Assembly (NCBI RefSeq): GCF_900182655.1
Contig: NZ_FXTC01000007.1
Span: forward strand, 124,001 to 188,000
DNA length: 64,000 bases
From: Chryseobacterium rhizoplanae
GTDB lineage: Bacteria > Bacteroidota > Bacteroidia > Flavobacteriales > Weeksellaceae
Direction: 5' to 3'
The position numbers and the translations under genes were made by a program. The notes under the pieces are model-generated. The model was not told the DNA's origin. It ran no database searches and worked only from the letters and a program-made list of their open reading frames with translations. The first letter of the stretch is position 1; the number at the start of each line of letters is the position of its first letter. Shown here piece by piece: positions 1 to 8,548 of this stretch.

Positions 1-1
1 A

Positions 2-790
2 CTTAGCTCTCCAATGGCAGTCCTGTTTACCAGTCTTATTTCTTATTTTTTTTCCGGATTATTATTGTTTTATATTCTGAAACTCCTGTTTCCAAAGAAA
101 TACTGGTTGGCAATAGTATTAACGGTTGCCTGCATGCTTTTGCCACCCATGACGTATATGTCCAGAGTTTCCACACCGGATATGTTCATTTTTCAGTTTA
201 TCCTGATCTTTATCATTGGGCTGATCAAAAAATGGAGCAAATGGGGGATGTTTGTGCTTCTGTTTGCAATCACTTTTATACGTCCGGACTATATTACATT
301 TACCCTGACTTATATTATGGCTGTTTTCTTCTTTTACTATTTCAGAGAAAAGAAGATTGATATTTCACTTATTGCACAGGGTACGGTACTTTTAGCGATG
401 TATCTGGCGATCATTAAATTTTACCATTATCCAGGCTGGAAAGACGTTTTTTATGATACCTTTATCGACAGAAGACCTATTATTTCGACACATCCCATTG
501 ATGTAAGTTTAAAAGACTATCTGAGTATTATTTATATCAAGATTATCTACTTCAAAAAGGTAACGTTGTCTGTAAGTATCATGATCGCAATAGTATTTTG
601 GCGTACCAAAGATGCATGGGTAAGGATGATTTCAGTACTTTTCCTTGTGAACGTGTACATCAAATTCTTTTTCTTTCCGCAGTCGGCAGCATTGAGGTTC
701 TTCTTTCCGTTTATTTTTCCGCTTTTCATTATGATGCTTTATGTGCTGAGTAAAAAATACAATGATCTCAAACTCGAGAAAATTGCGTAA
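2..790 (+). CDS. Polytopic membrane protein, C-terminal part (possible GT-C glycosyltransferase)
   Basis: The reading frame is open to the left edge of the window, so the gene probably starts outside it. The first ATG inside is at 14, but nothing marks it as the true start. The visible 258-262 residues are very hydrophobic, with about seven or eight membrane segments separated by short basic loops. A Ser-Thr-Pro-Asp motif near residue 53 and Arg-Pro-Asp-Tyr near 90 recall membrane-embedded (GT-C-like) glycosyltransferases of polysaccharide clusters. It lies upstream of a glycosyltransferase, a flippase and asparagine synthase, which supports a role in surface glycan assembly. It could equally be an uncharacterised polymerase-like protein. 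Function is inferred from topology and context only. Confidence 0.6.
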   Translation, partial: LSSPMAVLFTSLISYFFSGLLLFYILKLLFPKKYWLAIVLTVACMLLPPMTYMSRVSTPDMFIFQFILIFIIGLIKKWSKWGMFVLLFAITFIRPDYITFTLTYIMAVFFFYYFREKKIDISLIAQGTVLLAMYLAIIKFYHYPGWKDVFYDTFIDRRPIISTHPIDVSLKDYLSIIYIKIIYFKKVTLSVSIMIAIVFWRTKDAWVRMISVLFLVNVYIKFFFFPQSAALRFFFPFIFPLFIMMLYVLSKKYNDLKLEKIA

Positions 791-900
791 TTTTGCTTTA
801 AGATAATAAGGATCTGAAATTTACAATCTCAGAAATATTCTGATCAGGAATAAGAACTGAAAACGATTGCGCAGGTCCTTGAAAAATAAATACTTACATT

Positions 901-1389
901 ATGAAAATCGAAGAATCTAATATTGTAGAAACCAACGACTACAGAGTCATTATATATCCGGCTTCAAGACCTTTTGAAACTAAAGAAGCAAAGACAATTA
1001 CCGAAAAACTATTTGATTTCCTTGCTACATGGGCTGCTCATGGAAAACCGCTTTCTTCTTCATTTAAAATTGAAAAGAATCAGTTTATTGTGGTGTGTGT
1101 AGATGAAGAAAAAGAAATGGCTTCAGGATGCAGCATTGATGCTTTAGGGAAGGTAATGAGAGAAATTGATGAAGAATATCAACTGGGGCTTTTCGACAGA
1201 ATGAAAGCTAGTTTTGTAGAAAATGGTGAAGTGAAAACTTTAAAGCTGATTGATTTTAAATCAAAATTGAGAAACGGAGAACTTTCAGATGATATCCAGG
1301 TTTTTGACTTCTCAAAAAACACTTACCTTGACTTTTTGAGCCACTTCCTTCTTCCTTTAGAGAAAAGCTGGGCGGCTTCTGTAAAATAA
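901..1389 (+). CDS. Conserved flavobacterial protein often labelled 'ABC transporter ATPase'
   Basis: A 162-residue soluble protein without signal peptide or membrane segment. Proteins of this type in Flavobacteriia are, from memory, often named ABC transporter ATPase in databases. The sequence does not support that: there is no Walker A (GxxGxGKS/T), no LSGGQ signature and no Walker B, and it is too short for an ATPase domain. It is acidic, with mixed alpha/beta character and a conserved-looking segment around residues 16-26 (Ile-Tyr-Pro-Ala-Ser-Arg-Pro-Phe). It stands alone between the polysaccharide genes and is followed by a good terminator. The molecular role is unknown; the usual name should not be propagated. 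Confidence 0.85.
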   Translation: MKIEESNIVETNDYRVIIYPASRPFETKEAKTITEKLFDFLATWAAHGKPLSSSFKIEKNQFIVVCVDEEKEMASGCSIDALGKVMREIDEEYQLGLFDRMKASFVENGEVKTLKLIDFKSKLRNGELSDDIQVFDFSKNTYLDFLSHFLLPLEKSWAASVK

Positions 1390-1421
1390 ACGCTATTAAG
1401 CTTATACAGCTGAATAATCAT

Positions 1422-1449
1422 AAAGTGAGAACCTGTTTCTCACTTTTTT
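1422..1449 (+). terminator. Rho-independent terminator after the 901-1389 gene
   Basis: A perfect 10-bp stem (arms 1422-1431 and 1437-1446, AAAGTGAGAA and its complement) with a 5-nt loop, followed by a T tract. It separates the 901-1389 gene from the downstream glycosyltransferase. Confidence 0.8.
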
Positions 1450-1458
1450 GTTTTAATG

Positions 1459-1466
1459 TATCTTTG
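1459..1466 (+). promoter_or_regulatory. Bacteroidota -7 promoter element for the glycosyltransferase gene
   Basis: TATCTTTG fits the TAnnTTTG -7 consensus of Bacteroidota and lies 20 nt before the ATG at 1487. No clear TTTG -33 element is present at the expected distance, so this is a moderate call. Confidence 0.45.
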
Positions 1467-1486
1467 TATAGATTCGAGTAAGACTA

Positions 1487-2620
1487 ATGCCTAAAGTACT
1501 TTTTTTAACGACATCCCACAGCTATAATGATGACCGTATTTTTTATCATCAGGCAAAGGCTCTTAGAGATAATGGGTATGAAGTAAAAATATGCAGTTTA
1601 TATGCAGCGTACAAAGGAGTTATTGACGGAATTGAAATAGAATCCTACGCCATTCTGGAGGAAAGTATAGAAAAGAAAATGGAAACATTCCGTAAGGTTT
1701 GCAATAATTTTCAACCCCAGACTATTATTTGTTCCGAACCTCTTGCTGTAGTGGCTTCAAAGAAATTTGTAAAAAAGTATCATGCAAGCTGTATTTATGA
1801 TGTTACAGAATGGTATCCTTCTATGTCAATGCTGGGCAGGTATCGGTTTCCGGCTAAAATCTTTCAGGCCGTTAAGTTTTCTCTTATTCAGTGGTATGCA
1901 GGGTTTTTAAGCACTCATCTTATTTTCGGAGAAACTACCAAAAAGTTTCCTTTAGCATATTTTTTCTGTTTTAAAAAGCAGATGATTCTTCCTTATTATC
2001 CGGATCCTGTTTATATCAGTGAAAATATCAAGAATCTTGAATCTAATGCCATTACTTTATGCTATACAGGCCAGATTTCTAAAGATAAAGGGATTGAAAA
2101 CTTCTTTAAAGCTATAGATTTTGTCCGTCAAAAGGTTCCAGCCCTTCATATTAAGATTCTGATTATCGGATCAACAGTACAGGAAAGTGATGAACTCTAT
2201 TTTTCAGCATTATTGAAGAAATATTCTTTTGATAATATTGAGATCAGAAAACCTGCTGCTTTTGAACGGTTTACAGAAGCGTTGGCAGATGCAGACCTAT
2301 GTTTTGACCTTAGGGAAATCAATTTTGAAAACAATCACTCACTGCCAATAAAATTGTTTTACTTTATGGGAGCGGGAAAACCGGTGATCTATTCAAATTT
2401 AAAAGGAATCCGAAAACATATGGGAACGCTTTCATTTGGCAGTTTGATAGATCCACAGAATGCTGAGGCTATTTCAAAAATTATCCTCAATTATGTAAGA
2501 AACCCGGAACTGTATCATTTGCATGCTCTTAATGCACGGAATGAATTTGAAAGAAAATATAATTGGCGAACGATAAAAGATTCGTTTGTTGATTTTGTGG
2601 AAAAATCTATTGATAAATAA
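1487..2620 (+). CDS. Glycosyltransferase, GT4-like (GT-B fold)
   Basis: A 377-residue cytoplasmic or membrane-associated glycosyltransferase that likely adds a sugar from a nucleotide-sugar donor to a lipid-linked glycan. The N-terminus (Lys-Val-Leu-Phe-Leu-Thr-Thr-Ser-His then Asp-Asp-Arg-Ile) is typical of GT4 proteins of capsule and O-antigen clusters. The C-terminal half has the GT-B donor domain: a Tyr-Thr-Gly-Gln-Ile-Ser-x-Asp-Lys-Gly segment around residue 197 and a Pro-Ile-Lys-Leu-Phe-Tyr-Phe-Met-Gly-Ala-Gly-Lys-Pro segment around 288, where the conserved acidic residue contacts donor. The next gene, a flippase, starts 5 nt downstream, so the two are co-transcribed. Donor and acceptor cannot be named. 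Confidence 0.85.
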   Translation: MPKVLFLTTSHSYNDDRIFYHQAKALRDNGYEVKICSLYAAYKGVIDGIEIESYAILEESIEKKMETFRKVCNNFQPQTIICSEPLAVVASKKFVKKYHASCIYDVTEWYPSMSMLGRYRFPAKIFQAVKFSLIQWYAGFLSTHLIFGETTKKFPLAYFFCFKKQMILPYYPDPVYISENIKNLESNAITLCYTGQISKDKGIENFFKAIDFVRQKVPALHIKILIIGSTVQESDELYFSALLKKYSFDNIEIRKPAAFERFTEALADADLCFDLREINFENNHSLPIKLFYFMGAGKPVIYSNLKGIRKHMGTLSFGSLIDPQNAEAISKIILNYVRNPELYHLHALNARNEFERKYNWRTIKDSFVDFVEKSIDK

Positions 2621-2625
2621 TTGCC

Positions 2626-3879
2626 ATGCAGCTTACTATTATTAAAACCTTTGTCTCACGTTTTCTTATTCTGATCCTGAGTTTCGGGCTGGTGATCTAT
2701 TCTACGAATATGTGGGGAAGCGAAGGAAAGGGAACCATTTCTATTGTGGTTGCCAATGCTGCAGCAGTGAGTTTTTTCAGCAGTATCTTTTCAGGAAGCA
2801 GTGCTTCCTATTTTGCTTCAAGATTTAAAATAGAGAAAGTTTTATTATTTGCCTACTTGTGGTCTCTTCTGATGGGGCTTTTGATTCCTTTTCTATTCAG
2901 CCTGGCATCTATTCAGAGTGAGTATCTTTTGTATCTTATCGGAATCTCTGTTTTTTCTTCACTGTTGTCCACAAATATTAGTTTATTTATTGGAACACAG
3001 GATATTAGAAAGTTTAATATTTATACTGTTTTACAACAGCTGATACACATCATGTTTATCGGAATATTGGTATATTTCTTCGGAAATAAAGATGTTTCAG
3101 TATACTTTCTTGCACAGATCGGATGTCTGGCGCTTCTTTTTCTGACCAGCTTTTTTCAGATCATCAAAAAATGCAATATTTCCGAAATATCATTCTGTAA
3201 AGATGTTGCCAGAAATATGTTTGAATACGGCTGGAAAACCCAGCTAAGTGCATTTGTCCAGTTTCTGAACTATAGACTTTCATTTTATTTTCTTGAATAT
3301 TTTGAAGGCATTGCCAGCGTAGGGATCTTTTCTATCGGAGTGACTTTTTCCGAAGCAATATGGACGATTACCCGCAGTATTGCTGTAATTTTATATTCAG
3401 ATGTGGTGAATAGTAAAAGCAGTGAGGAATCTATAGAAAAAACAAAAGAAGCTTTAAAACTGACATTTATTTTGATGATAGGTTTTGTACTGGGAATTAT
3501 TATTATCCCGTCACAGGTCTATGAAATGATTTTCGGAGAAGAATTCAGAAATACCAAAGAAATTATGCTTCTCTTATCCCCCGGAATTTTTGCCATTGCT
3601 GTGAGTGATATGGTAGGACATTATTTCTCTGGAATGAGGGAGCTGAGAATTCTCAATATAAAATCAATTGTAGGACTGGTTGTTACGATAGTGTTCTCTT
3701 TCATTGCAATACCAAGATGGGGAATTTTGGGTGCTTGTCTTGCCACCACATCATCATATTTGGTTTCTGCCTTTCTGCTGTTCCGGAAATTTTATAGTTC
3801 TACCACCTTCAGTTTGAAAGATTATATGGTATCAAAAGAAGAAATTCAGCATTTAAAAGAAAAATTTTTGAAGAAATAA
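2626..3879 (+). CDS. Wzx-like polysaccharide flippase (MOP superfamily)
   Basis: A 417-residue protein with about 12 membrane segments throughout, the size and topology of Wzx/RfbX O-antigen and capsule flippases of the MOP exporter superfamily. It would move undecaprenyl-linked oligosaccharides across the inner membrane. The N-terminal segment (Val-Ser-Arg-Phe-Leu-Ile-Leu-Ile-Leu-Ser-Phe-Gly then Trp-Gly-Ser-Glu-Gly-Lys-Gly) matches the opening of these families, where the first helix is followed by a Gly-rich loop. The C-terminus is a short charged cytoplasmic tail. The 5-nt gap to the upstream glycosyltransferase indicates an operon; asparagine synthase follows after 65 nt. Confidence 0.85.
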   Translation: MQLTIIKTFVSRFLILILSFGLVIYSTNMWGSEGKGTISIVVANAAAVSFFSSIFSGSSASYFASRFKIEKVLLFAYLWSLLMGLLIPFLFSLASIQSEYLLYLIGISVFSSLLSTNISLFIGTQDIRKFNIYTVLQQLIHIMFIGILVYFFGNKDVSVYFLAQIGCLALLFLTSFFQIIKKCNISEISFCKDVARNMFEYGWKTQLSAFVQFLNYRLSFYFLEYFEGIASVGIFSIGVTFSEAIWTITRSIAVILYSDVVNSKSSEESIEKTKEALKLTFILMIGFVLGIIIIPSQVYEMIFGEEFRNTKEIMLLLSPGIFAIAVSDMVGHYFSGMRELRILNIKSIVGLVVTIVFSFIAIPRWGILGACLATTSSYLVSAFLLFRKFYSSTTFSLKDYMVSKEEIQHLKEKFLKK

Positions 3880-3944
3880 TTTACTCAGTTCAGGACGGAA
3901 AACAAAGTCATTTTCCTATTTTTACAAATCTATTAATTCATTGT

Positions 3945-5843
3945 ATGTGCGGAATCAGCGGTTATTATTCATTTCATAAAAGTATTTCCTCTACAAATAT
4001 TCTGGAAATGAATCAGGCGATCAAACATCGCGGCCCTGATGATGAAGGATTCTGGCTGTATGATCATGAGCAGGGGATTTCTTTCTCAGGAAATGATTCT
4101 ACTCCGAAAATTAAAGAACAGTTTCCGGTTTTACAGGAAAGAAGTTCTGATATTGCCCTGGGTTTCCGTAGATTATCCGTTATTGATCTTTCTGAAAAAG
4201 GCCATCAGCCGATGCTTTCAGAAAATGAACAGATCATTATCACTTTTAATGGAGAGATTTATAATTTTAAAAAATTAAGAAAAGAGCTCGAGTCCTTAGG
4301 CAATTCTTTCCGAAGCAATTCTGATACTGAAGTTATCCTTAAGGGATATCAGGAGTGGGGAAATTCAACCTTTGCGAAGCTGGATGGGATGTTTGCCATC
4401 TGTATTGTTGATCTTACCAATAAAAAACTGATACTGGCAAGAGACAGGGTAGGGATGAAGCCGCTCTTTTACTATCAAAGTGAAGAGGGACTGGTTTGGG
4501 CTTCAGAAATAAAAGCACTGCTTAAAAATGAATTTGTAAAGCCTGAAATTAACTGGAATGGAGTTTACACCAATTTCCTTTTTCAAACAACATTGGCTCC
4601 CCAAACATGCTTTCAGGATATTGTATCCCTGGAACCTGCTTCTTTGATGAGCATTGATTTATCAGATCAAAAAATTACCAAAGAGAAATTCTGGACACTG
4701 CCTTCACCGTCTGTAAAAAATATTCCGGAAGAAGAAGCTGTAAGAAAAATAGATCAACTGCTTTCTGAAAGTATATCCGAACAATTATACGCTGATGTTC
4801 CTGTAGCTGTGATGATGAGCGGTGGAATAGATTCTACTTTAATTGCTTCAAAATCAAAACCTTTTAATCCAGATATCAATACGTACACCATTTCTTACCC
4901 GTTTTCTGAAGAAGAAGTGAAAAACGCATCTCTGGCTGCTCAACATTTTGGTGTTTCGCATGATATAAAAGAAGTGAGTGATGATGAAGCGCTGGAACAG
5001 CTTAAGGAAAATATCCAGCATTTTGAAGAACCTTACAGCAGTTTTGAAGTCTTGATCAATGCTGCGAAATATGCGCATGACAAAGATTTTAAAGTAGTAT
5101 TAAGCGGAAATGGTGCCGATGAACTTTTTGCTGGTTATTCCCATACCTTGAAGTTGAATAGATGGCTGCTGATGAGGAATTTTAACTTTATAAAGCCTTT
5201 TATTTTTACAAAAGATCAATTTTCGCAACGGGTAAAAAACTATTTTTCTCAGGATGATATGTTTGATTTTTTCAGACAGAGCCAGATCAGTATGATGCCT
5301 TCGGAAGTAAAAAATCTTTTTCATACTTCTATTTTTAAAAATATTAATACTGATTTGTCCGGGTACCATACTTCTGAATCTAAAAGCTATTCCGGATATT
5401 TTGAATATGATATCAAATATTCCCTTTCTTCCCATCATGTATTCAGGGATGATCTGAGTGCGATGAAATATAGCGTGGAATTTCGTTATCCTTATCTGAG
5501 TAATAATCTGATCAATTATGTAGCGTCATTACCTGTAAATATCAGATTTAATGGAAGTAAGAACAAACCATTATTACGTAAAACAGCAGAAAAATATCTT
5601 CCTGAATCCGTTTTAAATATGCCTAAGAAAGGATTTTCATTTCCTGTTCATTATTTCATTAAAAATGAAAAAAGAGTAAGGGATTTTATTGTTGAAAATC
5701 TTGAAAGTTTAAAAAAGAGAAATTTTTTCAACGCTGCAGTAATTGATGAGTGGAGGAATCATCAGGAACATGAGTATGATTGGGTGAAAATCTGGCAGCT
5801 GGTGACTTTTGAACTGTGGTATCAGAAATATTTTGAAAAATAA
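3945..5843 (+). CDS. asnB: Asparagine synthase (glutamine-hydrolysing), AsnB type
   Basis: A 632-residue class II glutamine amidotransferase. The start Met-Cys-Gly-Ile exposes Cys2 as the N-terminal nucleophile after Met removal. The GATase domain spans about residues 2-210, with Arg-His-Arg-Gly-Pro-Asp-Asp-type and Asn-Gly-Glu-Ile-Tyr-Asn motifs. The synthetase domain has the ATP-pyrophosphatase loop Ser-Gly-Gly-Ile-Asp-Ser-Thr near residues 291-297. The family makes asparagine from aspartate, ATP and glutamine. In polysaccharide clusters, paralogues (for example WbpS-type) amidate sugar carboxylates, and this copy follows a glycosyltransferase and a flippase. Which role applies cannot be settled from sequence; either way it is a full-length, intact enzyme. 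Confidence 0.92.
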   Translation: MCGISGYYSFHKSISSTNILEMNQAIKHRGPDDEGFWLYDHEQGISFSGNDSTPKIKEQFPVLQERSSDIALGFRRLSVIDLSEKGHQPMLSENEQIIITFNGEIYNFKKLRKELESLGNSFRSNSDTEVILKGYQEWGNSTFAKLDGMFAICIVDLTNKKLILARDRVGMKPLFYYQSEEGLVWASEIKALLKNEFVKPEINWNGVYTNFLFQTTLAPQTCFQDIVSLEPASLMSIDLSDQKITKEKFWTLPSPSVKNIPEEEAVRKIDQLLSESISEQLYADVPVAVMMSGGIDSTLIASKSKPFNPDINTYTISYPFSEEEVKNASLAAQHFGVSHDIKEVSDDEALEQLKENIQHFEEPYSSFEVLINAAKYAHDKDFKVVLSGNGADELFAGYSHTLKLNRWLLMRNFNFIKPFIFTKDQFSQRVKNYFSQDDMFDFFRQSQISMMPSEVKNLFHTSIFKNINTDLSGYHTSESKSYSGYFEYDIKYSLSSHHVFRDDLSAMKYSVEFRYPYLSNNLINYVASLPVNIRFNGSKNKPLLRKTAEKYLPESVLNMPKKGFSFPVHYFIKNEKRVRDFIVENLESLKKRNFFNAAVIDEWRNHQEHEYDWVKIWQLVTFELWYQKYFEK

Positions 5844-5868
5844 AGAAGCAGCCTAAAGATTAATATTT

Positions 5869-5876
5869 TACCTTTG
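5869..5876 (+). promoter_or_regulatory. -7 element before the 5882 lipoprotein gene
   Basis: TACCTTTG matches TAnnTTTG and ends only 5 nt before the ATG at 5882, implying a nearly leaderless mRNA if used. No good -33 match was found. Confidence 0.35.
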
Positions 5877-5881
5877 TATTT

Positions 5882-6400
5882 ATGATGAAATATTTTTGGG
5901 GCATACTTGTTGCGGTTTTTGCACTTGTAAGTTGTAAAAGTGATGATGATTCTTTGCAGAGAATAGATCAGTTACTTAATATCTATGTGAAAAACAGCGC
6001 TGGGCAGGATCTTCTGAACAGTAAAAAGACCGGATCTTATACAGGATTTTCGGTAAATGATATTTTTGGAACTAAAGATATTTCTCCGGTAAGTGTTTCG
6101 TTAAGAATGACAACAGATTCATTATTTTATATGGAGTATCTGGCAGGCGCAAAAAGAAGAAGGCTGGATTCTATAAGTCCTGATAATCCGGGGACGGGAA
6201 ATTCTTACTACTCTAAAATGCAAATTACCTATACAAAAAGTACTAATGTAGCTGACAATGTAATTGATACTTTGGAAATTCAGTATCGTAATACACCAAC
6301 CGTATTCCAGGTTTCAAAAGTTTTGTATAATAGGGTTCCGGTATTTTCTAAAGATGCTGATGCACCAACTTCGATAAATACCGTCACTATCACAAAATAA
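5882..6400 (+). CDS. Hypothetical lipoprotein
   Basis: A 172-residue protein with a lipoprotein signal: hydrophobic helix at residues 5-17 and a Leu-Val-Ser-Cys lipobox, so Cys19 would be lipidated. It is followed by acidic residues (Lys-Ser-Asp-Asp-Asp), a pattern resembling the lipoprotein export signal that directs surface display in Bacteroidota. The mature part is beta-rich and has no domain I recognise. Met1 and Met2 are both possible starts. It follows asnB by 38 nt but has its own -7 element, so it may be transcribed separately. Function unknown. Confidence 0.8.
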   Translation: MMKYFWGILVAVFALVSCKSDDDSLQRIDQLLNIYVKNSAGQDLLNSKKTGSYTGFSVNDIFGTKDISPVSVSLRMTTDSLFYMEYLAGAKRRRLDSISPDNPGTGNSYYSKMQITYTKSTNVADNVIDTLEIQYRNTPTVFQVSKVLYNRVPVFSKDADAPTSINTVTITK

Positions 6401-6404
6401 TTTT

Positions 6405-6412
6405 TAAATTTG
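6405..6412 (+). promoter_or_regulatory. -7 element of the serS promoter
   Basis: TAAATTTG matches TAnnTTTG. Transcription would begin near 6417-6420, directly in front of a 19-bp palindrome, giving a serS leader of about 48 nt. No clear -33 element was found. Confidence 0.5.
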
Positions 6413-6420
6413 TACAATTG

Positions 6421-6439
6421 TTAGCTTATTATAAGCTAA
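6421..6439 (+). promoter_or_regulatory. Perfect palindrome at the 5' end of the serS leader
   Basis: Arms TTAGCTTAT and ATAAGCTAA (6421-6429 and 6431-6439) flank a single central base. It lies just downstream of the predicted start site, so it could be an operator or a 5' hairpin. It has no T tract, so it is a poor terminator for the upstream lipoprotein gene. Confidence 0.5.
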
Positions 6440-6466
6440 ACATCTAATATTTAACATCTAAATAAA

Positions 6467-7735
6467 ATGTTACAAGTCAATTTTTTGCGCGACAATAAGG
6501 AACGCGTTTTAGAAGGTCTTAAGAAAAGACAATTCAAAAATCTTGAGTTGGTAGACGAGGCTATCGCTGCCGACGACGAAAGAAAAAGAATCCAGTTTGA
6601 ACTAGATTCCCAGCTATCCGAAATCAACAAAATATCGAAAGAAATCGGGCTTTTGATGAAAGAAGGGAAAAAAGATGAAGCGGAATCTGCAAAATCTAAA
6701 ACAGCACAATACAAAGAGTCGAGCGCAGAATTGAAATCCCAGTTAGAAGTTAAAGAAAATGACTTACTGAATATTCTGTACCAGCTTCCGAACATTCCAA
6801 ATGAATTGGTAAAAAGCGGAGCTTCTGCTGATGATAACGAAATGATTTTCCAGTCTCATCCGGTAGAAGGTCTTGGTGAAGGAGCTATTCCTCACTGGGA
6901 ACTGGCTAAAAAATACAACCTTATTGATTTTGAATTAGGGGTTAAAATTGCAGGAGCAGGTTTCCCGGTTTATTTAGGAAAAGGAGCAAGATTGCAGAGA
7001 GCTTTGGTTCAGTATTTCTTAGATAAAAATGTAGAAAAAGGATATACAGAAGTAAATCCTCCTCACGTTGTGAATGAAGCATCTGGATTTGGAACCGGAC
7101 AACTGCCTGATAAAGAAGGACAGATGTATTATATCAACGAAGATAAACTGTACCTTATTCCTACAGCAGAAGTTCCTGTAACGAACCTTTACCGCGATGT
7201 ATTGCTTGATGAGAAAGATCTTCCCATCAAAAATACGGCATTCTCGCAGTGCTACAGAAGAGAAGCGGGAAGCTACGGAGCTCACGTAAGAGGATTGAAC
7301 CGTCTGCACCAGTTTGAAAAAGTAGAGATTGTAAGAATTGAAAAACCTGAGAACTCTTACGCTGTTTTGGAAGAAATGGTAGAGCACATCAAGGAAATCC
7401 TTACAGATCTTGAACTTCCATTCAGAGTATTAAGACTTTGTGGTGGTGATACTGGTTTTGCATCTGCGATGACGTATGATTTTGAAGTATGGAGTGCAGC
7501 TCAGGAAATGTGGCTTGAAGTAAGCTCTGTTTCCAACTTTGAAACCTTCCAGGCAAACAGATTAAAATGCCGTTACAAAGGTGATGGTAAATCTCAGTTG
7601 GTTCACACCCTGAACGGATCTGCAATGGCACTGCCAAGAATTATGGCGGCATTGCTTGAGAACAACCAGACAGCAGAAGGAATCAAACTTCCTAAGAAGA
7701 TTGCAGAATATGCAAGATTTGATGTAATCAACTAA
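6467..7735 (+). CDS. serS: Seryl-tRNA synthetase
   Basis: A 422-residue class II aminoacyl-tRNA synthetase that charges tRNA-Ser (and tRNA-Sec where present) with serine, in the cytoplasm. Residues 1-110 form the charged, heptad-rich antiparallel coiled-coil arm (start Met-Leu-Gln-Val-Asn-Phe-Leu-Arg) that binds the tRNA long variable arm. Motif 2 is seen as Phe-Ser-Gln-Cys-Tyr-Arg-Arg-Glu-Ala-Gly-Ser, and motif 3 as Gly-Ser-Ala-Met-Ala-Leu-Pro-Arg. Thr-Ala-Glu-Val-Pro is the serine-site TxE motif. Length is normal for the family. It is a single-gene unit with its own promoter and a strong terminator shared with the convergent gene. Confidence 0.98.
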   Translation: MLQVNFLRDNKERVLEGLKKRQFKNLELVDEAIAADDERKRIQFELDSQLSEINKISKEIGLLMKEGKKDEAESAKSKTAQYKESSAELKSQLEVKENDLLNILYQLPNIPNELVKSGASADDNEMIFQSHPVEGLGEGAIPHWELAKKYNLIDFELGVKIAGAGFPVYLGKGARLQRALVQYFLDKNVEKGYTEVNPPHVVNEASGFGTGQLPDKEGQMYYINEDKLYLIPTAEVPVTNLYRDVLLDEKDLPIKNTAFSQCYRREAGSYGAHVRGLNRLHQFEKVEIVRIEKPENSYAVLEEMVEHIKEILTDLELPFRVLRLCGGDTGFASAMTYDFEVWSAAQEMWLEVSSVSNFETFQANRLKCRYKGDGKSQLVHTLNGSAMALPRIMAALLENNQTAEGIKLPKKIAEYARFDVIN

Positions 7736-7762
7736 ACTAATCAATTAATTTAGTATACAATA

Positions 7763-7790
7763 AAAACCCACCGGATCCCGGTGGGTTTTG
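7763..7790. terminator. Bidirectional terminator between serS and the convergent lipoprotein gene
   Basis: A perfect 12-bp stem (7763-7774 and 7778-7789) with a 3-nt loop. It starts with an A tract and ends with a T tract, so it can serve both the plus-strand serS and the minus-strand gene ending at 7793. Confidence 0.9.
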
Positions 7791-7792
7791 CT

Positions 7793-8530
7793 TTATTCTG
7801 TAACGATAATAATCTTTTTATCTTCGTTTTTGAGTTTTGAATCTTTATCATAAATGGATTTCAGGTCATATTCTATTCTTATTGAATGATCATCGATCTG
7901 CTTTACCCAGTCATGCTTCCCTGTCATTGATTTTATGGGATTTTCAAACTTTAAAGTAGTACCGATCTTTTTGAAAAACATCATCATCATTCCGGCCATC
8001 TTCTCAGTTTCTTCCTTTGAGCTTTTGGAGCGAATAGCCTCTTCAATACTTTTAAGGTTAAAGTTTTCGGTATCAATCGTCAGGGTTTTTCCGTCCCAAT
8101 TATTGTAAATGTTCTGATCCAAAGGGATCTTTTCCGTTTTTGTAAAGCTTTTCAGAGCCTGATAATCTTCCGGAGCAAAATGTTCCATTTTAAAAGAAAA
8201 CCCTGCCAGTTTATTGTCTTCTTTCGTTGATTTCATGAATATCTTTTTCATGATCCTGATTGAATCCGGATTTTCAGTTTTTAATTTTCCTTCCTTTTTG
8301 GCAAGATCGTACATACTTGTCCAGGTTGTTGGAAGCTTGTCCACTTCTCCAAATTCTTTCTGCTTTAGCGAGTCTGGGGTCATGGCCATCATTTCTACCA
8401 TAAACTCTTTCGTATCAATATCGGTTACGGAAGTAGAAGCGGCATCTTTATGATAGACAATTTCAGAATTCACGCTGCAGGATTGCAGCATAAAAAGGCT
8501 TATCAGAAATAAGACAATGGTTTTCTTCAT
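7793..8530 (-). CDS. Hypothetical lipoprotein downstream of the cbb3 locus
   Basis: A 245-residue lipoprotein: signal peptide with a run of hydrophobic residues and a Leu-Gln-Ser-Cys lipobox, Cys18 being the likely lipidated residue. The mature protein is charged, with many Lys/Glu/Asp residues, and has a Met-rich stretch near residues 180-190. No domain is recognised. It is the last gene on the minus strand after the oxidase accessory genes, only 18 nt beyond the safE-like gene, so it probably shares their transcript. Whether it takes part in oxidase assembly is unknown. Confidence 0.8.
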   Translation of the reverse strand: MKKTIVLFLISLFMLQSCSVNSEIVYHKDAASTSVTDIDTKEFMVEMMAMTPDSLKQKEFGEVDKLPTTWTSMYDLAKKEGKLKTENPDSIRIMKKIFMKSTKEDNKLAGFSFKMEHFAPEDYQALKSFTKTEKIPLDQNIYNNWDGKTLTIDTENFNLKSIEEAIRSKSSKEETEKMAGMMMMFFKKIGTTLKFENPIKSMTGKHDWVKQIDDHSIRIEYDLKSIYDKDSKLKNEDKKIIIVTE

Positions 8531-8548
8531 GGTGTATTTAAATACGAA

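Noticed and set aside
4039..5438. Several open frames on both strands inside asnB
   Set aside because: They are shadows of the asnB reading frame with poor composition; no independent support.
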